Shown piece after piece: positions 44,367 through 54,359 of a DNA stretch of 64,000 nucleotides. Origin of the DNA: JAWKOK01 sp963765875. Its GTDB lineage: Bacteria > Chloroflexota > Anaerolineae > Caldilineales > Caldilineaceae. Every line of letters starts with the position of its first letter. The stretch's first letter is position 1. The position numbers and the translations under genes are program-made. The stretch is from positions 62,001 to 126,000 of the forward strand of contig CAVXYK010000029.1 in the NCBI GenBank assembly GCA_963765875.1, read 5' to 3'. Under the pieces are notes generated by a model that was given only the letters and a program-made list of their open reading frames with translations, was not told where the DNA came from and made no database searches.

Positions 44367-45920
44367 ATGAGTAGATTTTCTTGGCGCAAGTATCTCATCT
44401 GGATGCGCGGTTGGCGTGGCAGTTAGTGCCGCACTCTACGTGCTCTATCAAAACTTCACGTTGACCGGTCCGGAAGAATTCTCCATCGCCACAGGGCGAG
44501 CCGGTGGCGCCTACGACCAATATGCACAGGATTATGCCCAACTGTTGCAGGAGACTGAGGGGGTGCAGCTTGATATCATCGAGACGGCTGGTTCAGTCGA
44601 AACGCTGGACAAGCTGATCGCACGTGAGGTACCCGTCGGTTTTGTGCAGAGTGGTACCATCGGCGATCGTGACACCACAGGGCTCTACTCATTGGGGAGC
44701 ATTTTCTACGAACCAGATCCTGATTTTCTATCGTCCCGATCAGTTTGACGAGCCATTGCAATACCTCTATGACCTGGAAGGGACGAAAAGTCGGAATCGG
44801 CGAAAAGGGCAGCGGGACGAACTTGATGGCGCGCCTGATGCTTGCCAACAACGAACTCGACGACAGCAATACCGAATTCATCGAGCTTCCCACCACTGAT
44901 ATCTACGCTGCACTCTCTGCCGGCGAGAGTGGACGCCGCCTTTTTCGTCATGTCACCCGCGGCAGAGATCGTCATCGACATGCTGAAAGATCCATCGTTG
45001 GAATTGATGAATCTTCGACGAGCCGGCGCCTATGAGGCTCGCTACCCCTACCTGACGGAATTCATCATCTCGGAGGGAGCCGTCGATCTGCGCAACAACA
45101 TTCCGGACGAAGACAAGACGATTGTGGCGACGACTGCTATGCTGGCTGCCAATGAGCAACTTCATGTCGATTCTGCACGGCAGTTGCTGACTGCCGGTCT
45201 TGATTCTACACGCAGCCGGAGACTATTTCGCTGAGGAGGGCGAATTTCCATCCGTCAGATAATAGCGAACTGACCATTCCCAACAACATTCAGCAATTTA
45301 TTGAACTTGGACCTTCAGACCTGGAAGAGTATTTACCGGTCTCATTGGCTTCGATTCTGCAGCGGCTGATTTTTGTGGTGTTGCCGATGGTCATTCTCCT
45401 CTATCCATTGCTGCGCAGCACGCCTGGCGCCTATAGTTTTGCCAATCGGTACCGGGTCTACCGCTGGTATCAACAGATGCGACGCATCGAAATCCATCTG
45501 GAAGAATCCACCGTGGAAGAACTGGACGAATACCTCGTAGAATTGAGGGAAATGGAGCAACGCTTGACGGATCGGCTGCGGGTGCCGCTCTTCTACCAGC
45601 GAGATTTCTACAATCTGCGCCTTCATCTCCGATTGGTCATTGAGCGTTGCGAACGGCATCGAGAGGAGCTTCTTGAAGCAAGTGACGACAATAGCGGTTC
45701 CGTAGCAGAGCTCGGTTTGAGCGAGACTACATCTGCCGGCGGAAGTCTCGCCTCTGCAACCATGGACTCAACGATTTCCGCGGCAAGCGGCAAGAATAAA
45801 AAATCTCAACCAAATAACTTTGACGATGGTCTCGGCGCGCCCCTGACCGACTCGGACTTCGAAGCCAATCCAGATATCGATGCAAAAATGGGATCCGAAG
45901 GAAAGACAAAAACAGGATGA
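44367..45920 (+). pseudogene. TAXI-family TRAP transporter solute-binding protein with extra C-terminal membrane region, multiply frameshifted
   Basis: Frames must be switched at least five times (about 44378, 44712, 44780, 44932, 45220 and 45245) to read the protein. Joined text gives a TAXI domain: FSIATGRAGGAYDQYAQDYAQ, VGFVQSGTIGDRDTTGLYSLGSIFYEP, GRKVGIGEKGSGTNLMARLML and LSAGEVDAAFFVMSPAAEIV-like text; then a membrane helix (LQRLIFVVLPMVILLYPLL) and a coiled-coil tail. TAXI proteins deliver organic acids to TRAP permeases. Six breaks in 1.5 kb exceed the local rate elsewhere, favouring real decay, though poor consensus is not excluded. No TRAP permease is adjacent. Confidence 0.8.
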
Positions 45921-45971
45921 GACGGTGGTTGTAGGCCAACAGGTCGGACTCACTCAAAATTAGGAGCTTCT

Positions 45972-47615
45972 ATGTCAACATTAACCCAATCGCCAGCCTG
46001 GCGCGATCTTGCGGACCACTTTGCGGAAATGATGCCCGTCGAAATGCGCACGCTCTTTTCCGAAGATCCAGGCCGTTTTGACCGTTTCTCTCTGCGCTTT
46101 GAAGACATCCTCTTCGACTATTCAAAGAATCGCATCAACCAAGAGACCATGAACCTGCTGTTGAGCCTGGCTGAATCATCGGATCTGCGCAGCAAAATCG
46201 ATGCCATGTTCAACGGCGAGAAGATCAACAACACCGAAAATCGGGCCGTGCTGCACATTGCCCTGCGCAACCGCTCAAACCGCCCCATCATCGTGGACGG
46301 CGTCGATGTGATGCCGGAGGTGAATCGGGTACTTGAGCAGATGCGGGTCTTCAGCGACAAAGTGCGCTCAGGCGACTGGCGCGGCTACACGGGCAAGGCC
46401 ATCACCGATATCGTCAATATCGGCATCGGCGGCTCGGATCTTGGCCCCAAGATGGTGACGACGGCGCTGACACCCTACGGCAAGCCTGGCCTGAATGTGC
46501 ACTTCGTCTCCAACGTCGACGGCACAGACATCGCCGAAACGCTGAAGAAGGTCGATCCGGAGACGACGCTCTTCCTGGTGGCCTCAAAGACCTTCACCAC
46601 CCAGGAGACCATGACCAACGCGCACACGGCTCGTCGCTGGTTCCTGGACGCGTCCGGCGACGAAGCCGCCATTGCCAAACACTTCGTTGCCCTCTCCACC
46701 AATTCAGAGGGCGTGGCCCAGTTCGGCATCGATCCGGCCAACATGTTCGAATTCTGGGATTGGGTGGGCGGACGCTACTCGCTCTGGTCAGCCATCGGCC
46801 TTTCCATTGCCATCTACATCGGTTTCGACCACTTCGTGGAATTGCTCACCGGCGCCCACGAAGGCGATGAGTATTTTCGAACGGCCCCATTCGAGGACAA
46901 CATCCCGGTCATCATGGCACTATTGGGCATCTGGTACAACAACTTCTTTGATGCCGAGACCAACGCCATTCTGCCCTACGATCAATACCTCGAACATTTC
47001 GCCAGCTATTTTCAGCAGGGCGACATGGAGAGCAACGGCAAGCGCGTGACCCGTGCCGGCGCTCCGGTGGATTACAGCAGCGGTCCCATCATCTGGGGAC
47101 AGCCGGGCACCAATGGCCAGCATGCCTTCTATCAGCTCATCCATCAAGGCACAAAGCTCATTCCCTGTGACTTCCTGGCCCCGGCCCAAAGCCAGAACCC
47201 CATCGGCGATCACCATCCGATCTTGCTGTCCAACTACTTCGCACAGACCGAGGCTTTAATGCAAGGCAAGACGTCTGACGAGGTGCGTGTTGAACTTGAT
47301 GACCAGGGGGTATCCGGCGAGCAACTGGAGTTACTGGTAGCAGCCAAGACCTTCCCCGGCAACCGGCCGACCAACTCTTTCCTCTTCAAAAAACTGACGC
47401 CCATGACCCTCGGCTCGCTAATCGCTCTCTACGAGCACAAGATCTTTGTGCAAGGCGTAATCTGGGACATCAACTCCTACGATCAGATGGGCGTCGAACT
47501 GGGCAAGGTCCTGGCCAAAGCGATCCTGCCCGAATTGGACGATGATGTCGAAGTGACCAGTCACGATTCCTCGACCAACAACCTGATCAACTACTACAAG
47601 CAACTGCGTGCATAA
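45972..47615 (+). CDS. pgi: Glucose-6-phosphate isomerase
   Basis: A 547-residue protein of classic Pgi length with an intact frame. Motifs: DIVNIGIGGSDLGPKMVTTAL (phosphate loop), VSNVDGTDIAETL, LFLVASKTFTTQETMTNA, the signature VGGRYSLWSAIGLSIA, and GQPGTNGQHAFYQLIHQGT with the catalytic Glu/His region. It interconverts glucose 6-phosphate and fructose 6-phosphate in the cytoplasm. AGGAG precedes the ATG. A palindromic segment and terminator follow. Being intact amid many broken genes it is a useful reference for local sequence quality. Confidence 0.97.
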   Translation: MSTLTQSPAWRDLADHFAEMMPVEMRTLFSEDPGRFDRFSLRFEDILFDYSKNRINQETMNLLLSLAESSDLRSKIDAMFNGEKINNTENRAVLHIALRNRSNRPIIVDGVDVMPEVNRVLEQMRVFSDKVRSGDWRGYTGKAITDIVNIGIGGSDLGPKMVTTALTPYGKPGLNVHFVSNVDGTDIAETLKKVDPETTLFLVASKTFTTQETMTNAHTARRWFLDASGDEAAIAKHFVALSTNSEGVAQFGIDPANMFEFWDWVGGRYSLWSAIGLSIAIYIGFDHFVELLTGAHEGDEYFRTAPFEDNIPVIMALLGIWYNNFFDAETNAILPYDQYLEHFASYFQQGDMESNGKRVTRAGAPVDYSSGPIIWGQPGTNGQHAFYQLIHQGTKLIPCDFLAPAQSQNPIGDHHPILLSNYFAQTEALMQGKTSDEVRVELDDQGVSGEQLELLVAAKTFPGNRPTNSFLFKKLTPMTLGSLIALYEHKIFVQGVIWDINSYDQMGVELGKVLAKAILPELDDDVEVTSHDSSTNNLINYYKQLRA

Positions 47616-47644
47616 TTGCATTTCAGTTGACGCATAATTTCAGT

Positions 47645-47674
47645 AGGGGCAGGGCTTGCCCCTGCCCGCTGAGG
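47645..47674. repeat. GTAGGGGC-type palindromic segment
   Basis: GGGGCAGGGCTTGCCCCTGCCC is a near-palindrome starting with GTAGGG, similar in layout to the elements at 20168 and 63213. It lies just after pgi. Confidence 0.5.
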
Positions 47675-47727
47675 ACGACCGCAAGGGTGCGCCCCGCCCC
47701 CCGTTTATTGAGCCGATACAATTTCAT

Positions 47728-47764
47728 AAAAAAAGTCCGGCTTCTTGAAGAAGCCGGACTTTTT
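47728..47764 (+). terminator. Rho-independent terminator after pgi
   Basis: A7 run, stem AGTCCGGCTTCTT/AAGAAGCCGGACT and T5 run. Symmetric, so it can also stop the convergent decaheme transcript. Confidence 0.92.
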
Positions 47765-47821
47765 GATCTTCACTCTATGACAGCCCACATCATCTGCCTG
47801 CTGTCATCAGATATACAGTTA

Positions 47822-49884
47822 CTACGGTCGTTCCATCCCTGAGACATCGACCCCCAGGTCTGCTAGGCTGTCCTGCAAAACCTGAATGATATAGTAAGGA
47901 TTGTGGGTGAAGGTGCCAGGATCCTTAGCTACATACTGATAGTTGTAGGCCGCTCGAAGTAGGCGCGGCGTCCACGAGCTGAACCGGCCCTCCTCCTCGT
48001 CAAAGAAGTAAGGATAGCTGTGTGCATCGTAAACGATGCCGGTCCCAACCTCGTCGGCGGCATATGCCTGCATGGCTTCGTAGAGCATCTCGTGCAGCGC
48101 CCCGATCTCGCCGAGCACGCCCTCTTCGTCATCGCCGTCGCCGTCGTAGTCGGCGAAGTTGTAGCGGATGTCAGCGACGTCCCCGGAATCTTCCATCTCT
48201 TCGTGACACTCGATGCAAGATTCAGTATCCACCTCAAGTTCATGTGCGCCGTGACAATCGGTACAGCTGTTGACATTGGCGTGATCGAAGTAGCCGGCAT
48301 ACTCCTGGCCGTCATACTCGTACGCACCCTTTGCCTCGCTTCCAAAGCGAGTGGCACCGGCAGCGTAATAATGCACGTTGAGGAAGCTGAGGTCATCGGC
48401 TACCTCATCGTCTGCCTTGTCGCCGATACGGGCGTTGACGCTCACCGTAGACTGGCGTCCCTGGTGGCAGTTCATGCACAGATTATCGTTGGCATCTTCA
48501 GCCGAGACAACCAAGCCGCTGGGGAACTCGACCTCTTCCACCTCATACAGGGTGAACTCGACCAGGTCGTTGTGGCAGGTGCTGCATTCGAGGCCGTTGG
48601 GCAACGGCTGCGAAATGTTGACACCCTCATCCAGATACATGGGCAAGCCGCCAGGCGTATGGCACTTGGCACAGGAGCCGGGCACGGCGCCGTCCTCGTC
48701 CCAGTGGCGGAAGGCTTCCTCGGAACCGGCAAAGTGACCGGCATCGATGCGATGCATCGCTGCCATATCGACGGGCTCAGCAATCGCCTCGTTCAGATCC
48801 ACGAGCGAGTCATACATCAACTCAATGATATACTTGCCGCCGTGCGCATAGGCGCCGGGATCCTTCTTAGAGGTCTGGTAGTTGTAGGCCGCCTTGAGCA
48901 GGCGCGGTGTCCAGGCGTTGTAGCGATCGCCTTCGTCTTCCCCAATCTCACCGTCGTCATTGGCATCAATGAAGAAGTAGGGATAGCCGGAGCCGTAGCC
49001 AATCGGCGTGCCAGAGACTTCGTTGGCGTAGGCCTGCATGGCCGGCAGCAACTGCTCGCGAATGCCTGCCAACTCGTAGTAGATGCCTTCGTCGGTGTCG
49101 CCGTCGCCGTCATAGTCGACGAGTGAGCCCTGCATGCGTACATCGTGCAGGTCTTCAACCTCAGCTGACGTCTTCATGGCAGGTGGTGCAAGATTCGATG
49201 TCGAGTTCCAACGTATGCGGGTTATGGCAGTCGTTACAGGTCTCGAAGCCCTCTACGTGGGCGAAATTGCCGTCGTAGGTATCGAAGTCATATTCGTAGC
49301 CGCCCTTGGCCAGCGTGCCATACTTGGTTGCGGCAGCCGCGTAGTAGTGGATATTCGCGAAACCCAGCTCTTCACTGACGGTGTCCACGCTTTCAAGCGC
49401 CAGTTCATCAATGGCGGCGTTGACGCTTACGCTTCGACTCACGGCCCTGATGACATTCCATACAGCGCGCCTCAGCGCCCAGTCCGGTCAATTCGAGGCC
49501 GGAAGGCATAATAACGCTGTCTTTGTGCATGGTGGCATCGTTGTGGCAGGTGACGCATTCAACAACCTCGGCCGGATCGACCGGTACGGGGCTGTTGACT
49601 ACGCCGAATTCACTGCCATCGACGCCGTGGAAATCCAGATAGCCGCTGGAACTGTGGCATTTGGCGCAGTTTTCCGGTACCTCGGCAGGATCGTCTTCAT
49701 CCCAATGGCGGAAGGCCTCGGCCTCGCTATCGGCATGACCAGATCCCATCCAGTCGAGCAGGAATGGTATTTCGGGCTGAAGCTCTTCTGCTTCTTGAGC
49801 AAGTGCGACGCCACTTCCGACGCCCAGTGCGCTCATACAGACAAGTACGACGAACAAGCCTGCGAGCAGTAATATTCGTCTCAT
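47822..49884 (-). CDS. Secreted decaheme c-type cytochrome built from two pentahaem modules, frameshifted
   Basis: Start at 49884 after GGAGAGAACC; signal peptide ends near ALAQ. Frames must be joined at about 49438 and 49170. The joined protein has ten CXXCH motifs in two sets of five with the same order: CAKCH, C(V/S)TCH, CM(E/N)CHQGR, C(N/T)DCH, C(T/I)(T/E)CHE. Each module starts with (S)EAFRHWDED and ends with a YNYQ...KDPG segment, evidence of internal duplication. No membrane anchor was seen, so it is exported and soluble or cell-associated. It lies 0.3 kb downstream of the five-gene cytochrome operon and probably exchanges electrons with it. Both breaks look like indel errors. Confidence 0.85.
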
Positions 49885-50177
49885 GGTTCTCTCCTCTGGG
49901 TAGGTTGTTTATTTAGCCCGATTGGGCCTCAAGCCGGCAACCTAGTTGATCAAATAATTGAACGGAATTCTTGTCAGGCATTCGTCCTTTCGTGGCTGGT
50001 TTCGAATGTAAGCGATGAATATATTTGATTGCATCTTGCCGGAAAAATTAATGCGTCTTTAATGTTCTACTAATCATATCAAATCGTGGAGAATATTACA
50101 ATCTCGGTTTCTCCCCTTTTGTCATACGCCCAACATGCGCAAATTCCACACCATCCACAGTCAGCGATTCCCGCTGT
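49885..50177. other. Intergenic region between cytochrome b and decaheme genes
   Basis: 293 AT-rich bases. Probably holds the decaheme promoter; no clear -10/-35 pair, terminator or ORF was recognised. Confidence 0.4.
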
Positions 50178-51044
50178 CTACTTGGGCTCGACTGTCGGCG
50201 TCAGCGGCACGAAGACCTCAACATCCTGGCGTGGTACAGTGGTGATGGCCGTCGTCTCAATGGTCAGAAACCGATAGGCACCCAACAACATCACCGTCGT
50301 GAGAACGATCGCGATCGGCCAATAAACCAGGTTTCTTCGCCGCACAACGTTTTGCGGCGGCCGGACCACCTTGACGCCCTGTTCAATTTCTGCAAGTTCC
50401 AGTTGATGCTCTTCTTCCATGACATGACGATCGATGTATCCGTTGAACATGCTCTTGTTGAAGTGCTTGAGGTGAACGTTGTACAGATGCCAGGAGAGAA
50501 TTGAGAGCGTCGCCAGTAAAGCCTCGGCGCTGTGTGCGGCCTTGGAGGCCGGAATGATCTGTCCAGGCAGATATTGGGTCACCAGAACCGGGTTCCAGAG
50601 CGCAAACCCGGTGATTATCATAATCACTGTTCCCCAGATCACGGCCCAATACTCAACCTTCTCGCCAAACGTATAGCGACCCATTTGCGGCGCTTCAGAC
50701 GTCAACCCAAGATTGTAGGTGACCGTGTGGCCGGTGTCTTTGGCATCCTTTGGGCTGGGCAGCATGGTCAGCGGCAAACGCAGGACAAAGACCTTGTAAC
50801 TCACCCGACCCAGATGATAGATGGACTCAAAAACCAAGATCGCCGCGGCCACATGATGGATGATGCGTGTCGTCTCGATTCCGCCCATCAATTGAATCGC
50901 CCCGTTGCCAAGAAACGAATCGGCATAGCGTTGGGGGATGCCGGTGATCACCAGCGTCGTGAAGCTCATAATGAGCAGCCCATGTTCGATCCGTGACCAA
51001 GTGTTAAAGCGCCAATATCTGGAAGGCTTATTGCTGTTCGCCAT
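50178..51044 (-). CDS. Di-haem cytochrome b (cytochrome b561 / formate dehydrogenase gamma-like)
   Basis: A 288-residue membrane protein from the ATG after AGGAGGATC (MANSNKPSRYWRFN). Four or five helices with the expected haem histidines: RIEHGLLIMSFTTLVITGIP (His in helix 1), RIIHHVAAAILVFESIYHLG (helix 2), AAHSAEALLATLSILSWHLYNVHLKHF (last helices). A helix before the C-terminus (IAIVLTTVMLLGAYRFL) extends the protein outward. Such subunits take electrons from the quinol pool. The gene is last in the operon and overlaps the 15-haem gene by 17 bases, so it is the natural quinone-side partner of the cytochrome chain. Confidence 0.88.
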   Translation of the reverse strand: MANSNKPSRYWRFNTWSRIEHGLLIMSFTTLVITGIPQRYADSFLGNGAIQLMGGIETTRIIHHVAAAILVFESIYHLGRVSYKVFVLRLPLTMLPSPKDAKDTGHTVTYNLGLTSEAPQMGRYTFGEKVEYWAVIWGTVIMIITGFALWNPVLVTQYLPGQIIPASKAAHSAEALLATLSILSWHLYNVHLKHFNKSMFNGYIDRHVMEEEHQLELAEIEQGVKVVRPPQNVVRRRNLVYWPIAIVLTTVMLLGAYRFLTIETTAITTVPRQDVEVFVPLTPTVEPK

Positions 51045-52713
51045 GATCCTCCTCTTTCTTACGCGCACGTCGTTCTTTGGACGTACGATAGATGTCGCTT
51101 CCGATCAACAGCGTGAAGAAGCCAATCGTGATCGGGATGACGATGGCATAGAACAGGTCCACCAGGTAGACCAATGTATTGTTCTGCAACGACGGCTTAA
51201 AGTGGCTGGTCCATGCATCGGGGAAATTCGTACTCGCATCCGGATGGCACTGTTGGCAGGTGACAAGCAAGTTTTCGCGGATCACTTGAGAATTTTCATC
51301 GCTGGCCGGCAGGATGTTGTGCACGCCGTGACAATCGTAACAGACTGCCTTGTTGGTCTCCTGATCGGGCGACTGTCTTTCGAAGAGTTCAACGGTCGTG
51401 CCGTGGAAGTCGGCCACGTAGGTGTCGAACACATCGGTGGAGATGCCATATTTGCCCATCATTTCTTCGTCTGCATGGCATTCGGCACACATCTCCGGCG
51501 ACTGAAGCCTAAACTGGGCCGTCGTTGGATCTTCGATGTGGTGCACGCCGTGGCAGTCGGTACAGACCGGCACATCCGGATTGTCCTGGCCCATCAACGC
51601 CGCTCCGTGGACGCTGTGAGCATACTGATCGTTGATGGTAGAGTGGCATTGGGAGCAGGTCTGGGAGACACGTTCGCGTGGCTCTGCCGGCATCTGAATA
51701 TCGTGGTTACCATGACAGTCGAAACAGGTCGCGGCATCGGCTAGGCCGGATGCATAGGCCTCGGCATGGACGCCGTCACGTTCTGCTTCGTAGATATCGA
51801 TGTGGCAGTCCCGACACATGCCCTCGTTTTCGAAGTGGTAGCTGCGCAGACCTGTTAATGTCCTCGTCGGGTGAGGAAACTCGTACTGCTCCACGTTGCT
51901 GTGGCAGTCTGTGCAGAGCAATTGGCTATGCTCGTACTGTTCAGTCAGATGGAAGCCATGAACCGAGTTTTCCAACGTTTCCAGATCGACATTGAGCGGC
52001 AACGTGTCGCCCGAAAGCATGGTGATCTCGCTGGTCAGCAGCGTATGGCAGTTCTTACACTGGGCATCGGCCGGATAGACATGGGTATCGGTATGGCACG
52101 TCTGGCAGGTCTGATCCGGGCCCAGATTCGCAACCAGTTCGGCGTGGGTCTCGGCCACACGCTCGTCCTCGTAGGTCTCATGGCAGCTTTGGCAGGTGCC
52201 GACTGGGTCGGCCTACATGGCGTCCACCGGCTCGGCTTCATGCCCACCGTGGCAGTCGGTGCAGGTGGGCAGGCCTTCCTTGTCCTCAGCCATCAGATGG
52301 CCGGGATTATGAACCTCGCTCGACTCATGGCAGCGCTGGCAATTCTGCGAAACATCCGCGGAGAATTCTTGGAGCGTTTCGGCGGGATTGGGCTCATGGG
52401 GAAAGCGGTAGCGCTGGGCGCCGCGATGGCAGTCAGTGCAGTAGACGTCCTCAGCGCTGTGCATACCGTGGACGGACTGATCGAGCGCCATAAGATCTAC
52501 GCCCAGCGGCATTTCTTCACCGCTAGGCAACGTCATCATGTCCGTTCTGTCACCGTGACAGCCGATACAGGCACTGTCCGGCGGAGGTTGGGCAGCCAAC
52601 ACAACGGCCGGCTGCGAGAGTCCGAGTAGTCCGAAAATTGCGATGGCAAATAGGACTGACACCGTTGCTAGGAGTCGCACACCTAAAATTCGGGCGCGCC
52701 TTCGTTGATCCAT
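51028..52713 (-). CDS. 15-haem membrane-anchored c-type cytochrome with in-frame TAG
   Basis: Read as one frame from MDQRRRARILGVRLL (52713) to 51028 there are 15 CXXCH motifs: four before an in-frame TAG at 52213-52215, one (CQSCHETYE) just after it and ten beyond. A Met/GTG restart at 52158 would lose the fifth. Typical steps are ACIGCHGDRTD, YCTDCHRGAQ, VCTDCHGVHHIEDP and VCYDCHGVHNILPA. A C-terminal helix (LVYLVDLFYAIVIPITIGFFTLLIG) with a basic tail anchors it. The spacing resembles cytochrome c3/doubled CXXCH proteins. The TAG is one base away from sense codons and may be an error or a true nonsense mutation. Confidence 0.85.
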
Positions 52714-54359
52714 TGTTCGATCCATTCTAGTTCACGAGGAGCGAGGCTATTGGGATGCCCCGCCTTCTGTAGTTCGACGAGAAGGCTCTCGTCAGCATTG
52801 CCGGGAATGATCGCAGGTCCGAAGTTGCCTCCGTCCATCATCCCTTCGTAAGTGTCGAGATAGAGGCCGGCTGTGCCGCCATGGCAGGCAACGCAACGCG
52901 CCTCGAGGATCGGGCCTACGAGGTCATTCCAGGTTAAATCCGATTCGGGATAGGTCGGCAACCGAGCGTCAAGCACGTTAGTCAGCTCAACAATACTCGG
53001 CGCATTGAAGCCGGCATAAGTCCATTCCGTCGCATGACATGAGCTGTTAGCGCAGAAGCTTGTATCGCTGATTCCGCCGGGATCGCTGACCGTATGACAA
53101 CCCTCACATGTGTCATCAAACTCGAAGCGATGGATAGAGATCCAATTGCTGTCGATGTGCGATTCAGGCTCGAATGATTCCTGCAGGGTCAGGATCGGTG
53201 AAGAGCCGTCTTCCGGGCTCTTGACAGGAATCGAATGACAGATGTTGCACTCAATGCGAATGCTCTCGCCTTGCGGTGTGAGATGTTTGCCATCATGGCA
53301 ACGGAAGCAGCCGGCTGACTCGCTGTGGCCCAAGTTGTCAGGATGAGATCCCCAACTTGGTTCCATGGTGGAATACATCATCTTCTGGTAGAGATTCAGC
53401 ACTTCATCAATTCCGGCACTGAGCGTCTCCTGATTGGCTGCGGTGTAATCCGGATAGTGCACCTCGTAGTAGCCGTTGAGACCCAGAATGGCACGCTTGG
53501 CTTCGTCCATATTGGGGTAATCGCGTTCAAAGACGGCCAGGGCGTTCTGCTTGAAATAAGGAATCTCCGGTGAGATGACGCCACGCGCCATGGAGTCATC
53601 GATCGCTGCACTCGGTGTCGGGAACTGATGGGAGACCCGATTGTGACAGCTTGTGCAGTCCATCTGCTTGATATTGTCGGCATTCTGCTCGACGAAGTCT
53701 GCCGGCAGATCGGCGTCAACATCGATAAATTCCTCAGATTCGCCGGAATCGGCGTAGTTGACGCGCACCCAGGGAATCTCCTGCTGGAGATGTGGGTCAT
53801 CGGTGGAAATGTATTCGATGTCATTCTCAATGTGCCAGTGGATTCCCTTGCCGCGGCCCTCGCGTACGCTGCCGCCACCGGTCTTGAAGGACATATACTG
53901 GAGCAACTCCTCATTGTTCTGTTCGGCATCGTAATGCTTGAACTCGCGCAACGAATCCGCTGAGAATTTCTCAGGATTGTGGCACTTTTCGCACACTTCA
54001 GTGGCCGGTCGGAACGACTTGGTGTAGACGGGCAGATGGTAGCCGGCGCCCGCATACTTGAGTACGTGGGTAATCTCTTTTGACTTGCGTGTCAACTGGG
54101 TGGCGATTGTGGCGCGACCAATGTGGCACTCGACGCACTTGACGTTAGCATGAGGAGATTCCAGGAATGAGATATACTCGGCCGGCATGGTGTGGCAGGC
54201 GGTTCCACAAAACGCATTGCTGTTGGTATATTCCCAGCCCGCTCCCATTATCAAGAAGACCGTTATCCCCGCGAAAAGAAAGAACGCGTAGGGCATAATG
54301 CGAACCCACAGGGGTGACGTCCGTGCGGGGGAAAAAAACCTACCTATGCGTTCAAACAT
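52683..54359 (-). CDS. NapC/NirT-like membrane multihaem cytochrome with C-terminal monohaem domain
   Basis: A 558-residue protein. One N-terminal helix (IMPYAFFLFAGITVFLIMGAG) precedes the NapC-type pair FCGTACHTMPAEYISFLESPH (CX3CH) and CVECHIGRA. Further sites are CEKCH, CTSCH, CFRCH, CNICH, CEGCH, the atypical FCANSSCHATEW (CX4CH) and, in a separate C-terminal domain like planctomycete-type cytochromes, ARCVACHGGTAGLYLDTYE. That gives seven CXXCH plus two variant sites. NapC/NirT proteins oxidise quinols and pass electrons to periplasmic partners. Overlaps: 8 bases with the 13-haem gene before and about 31 with the 15-haem gene after. Confidence 0.88.
   Translation of the reverse strand: MFERIGRFFSPARTSPLWVRIMPYAFFLFAGITVFLIMGAGWEYTNSNAFCGTACHTMPAEYISFLESPHANVKCVECHIGRATIATQLTRKSKEITHVLKYAGAGYHLPVYTKSFRPATEVCEKCHNPEKFSADSLREFKHYDAEQNNEELLQYMSFKTGGGSVREGRGKGIHWHIENDIEYISTDDPHLQQEIPWVRVNYADSGESEEFIDVDADLPADFVEQNADNIKQMDCTSCHNRVSHQFPTPSAAIDDSMARGVISPEIPYFKQNALAVFERDYPNMDEAKRAILGLNGYYEVHYPDYTAANQETLSAGIDEVLNLYQKMMYSTMEPSWGSHPDNLGHSESAGCFRCHDGKHLTPQGESIRIECNICHSIPVKSPEDGSSPILTLQESFEPESHIDSNWISIHRFEFDDTCEGCHTVSDPGGISDTSFCANSSCHATEWTYAGFNAPSIVELTNVLDARLPTYPESDLTWNDLVGPILEARCVACHGGTAGLYLDTYEGMMDGGNFGPAIIPGNADESLLVELQKAGHPNSLAPRELEWIEQWINEGAPEF

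Noticed and set aside
48020..49126. Long plus-strand frame opposite the decaheme gene
   Set aside because: The minus strand shows ordered CXXCH motifs; the plus-strand product is Val/Ala-rich text with no motif.
43569..52215. Alternative genetic code (UGA as Trp or UAG as sense)
   Set aside because: TGA and TAG act as ordinary stops in many intact genes of the window, such as brnT (TGA) and gnd (TAG), so single-site error or mutation is simpler.
50938..52629. Two long plus-strand frames opposite the cytochrome b and 15-haem genes
   Set aside because: Antisense to clear haem proteins, with no RBS or conserved pattern.
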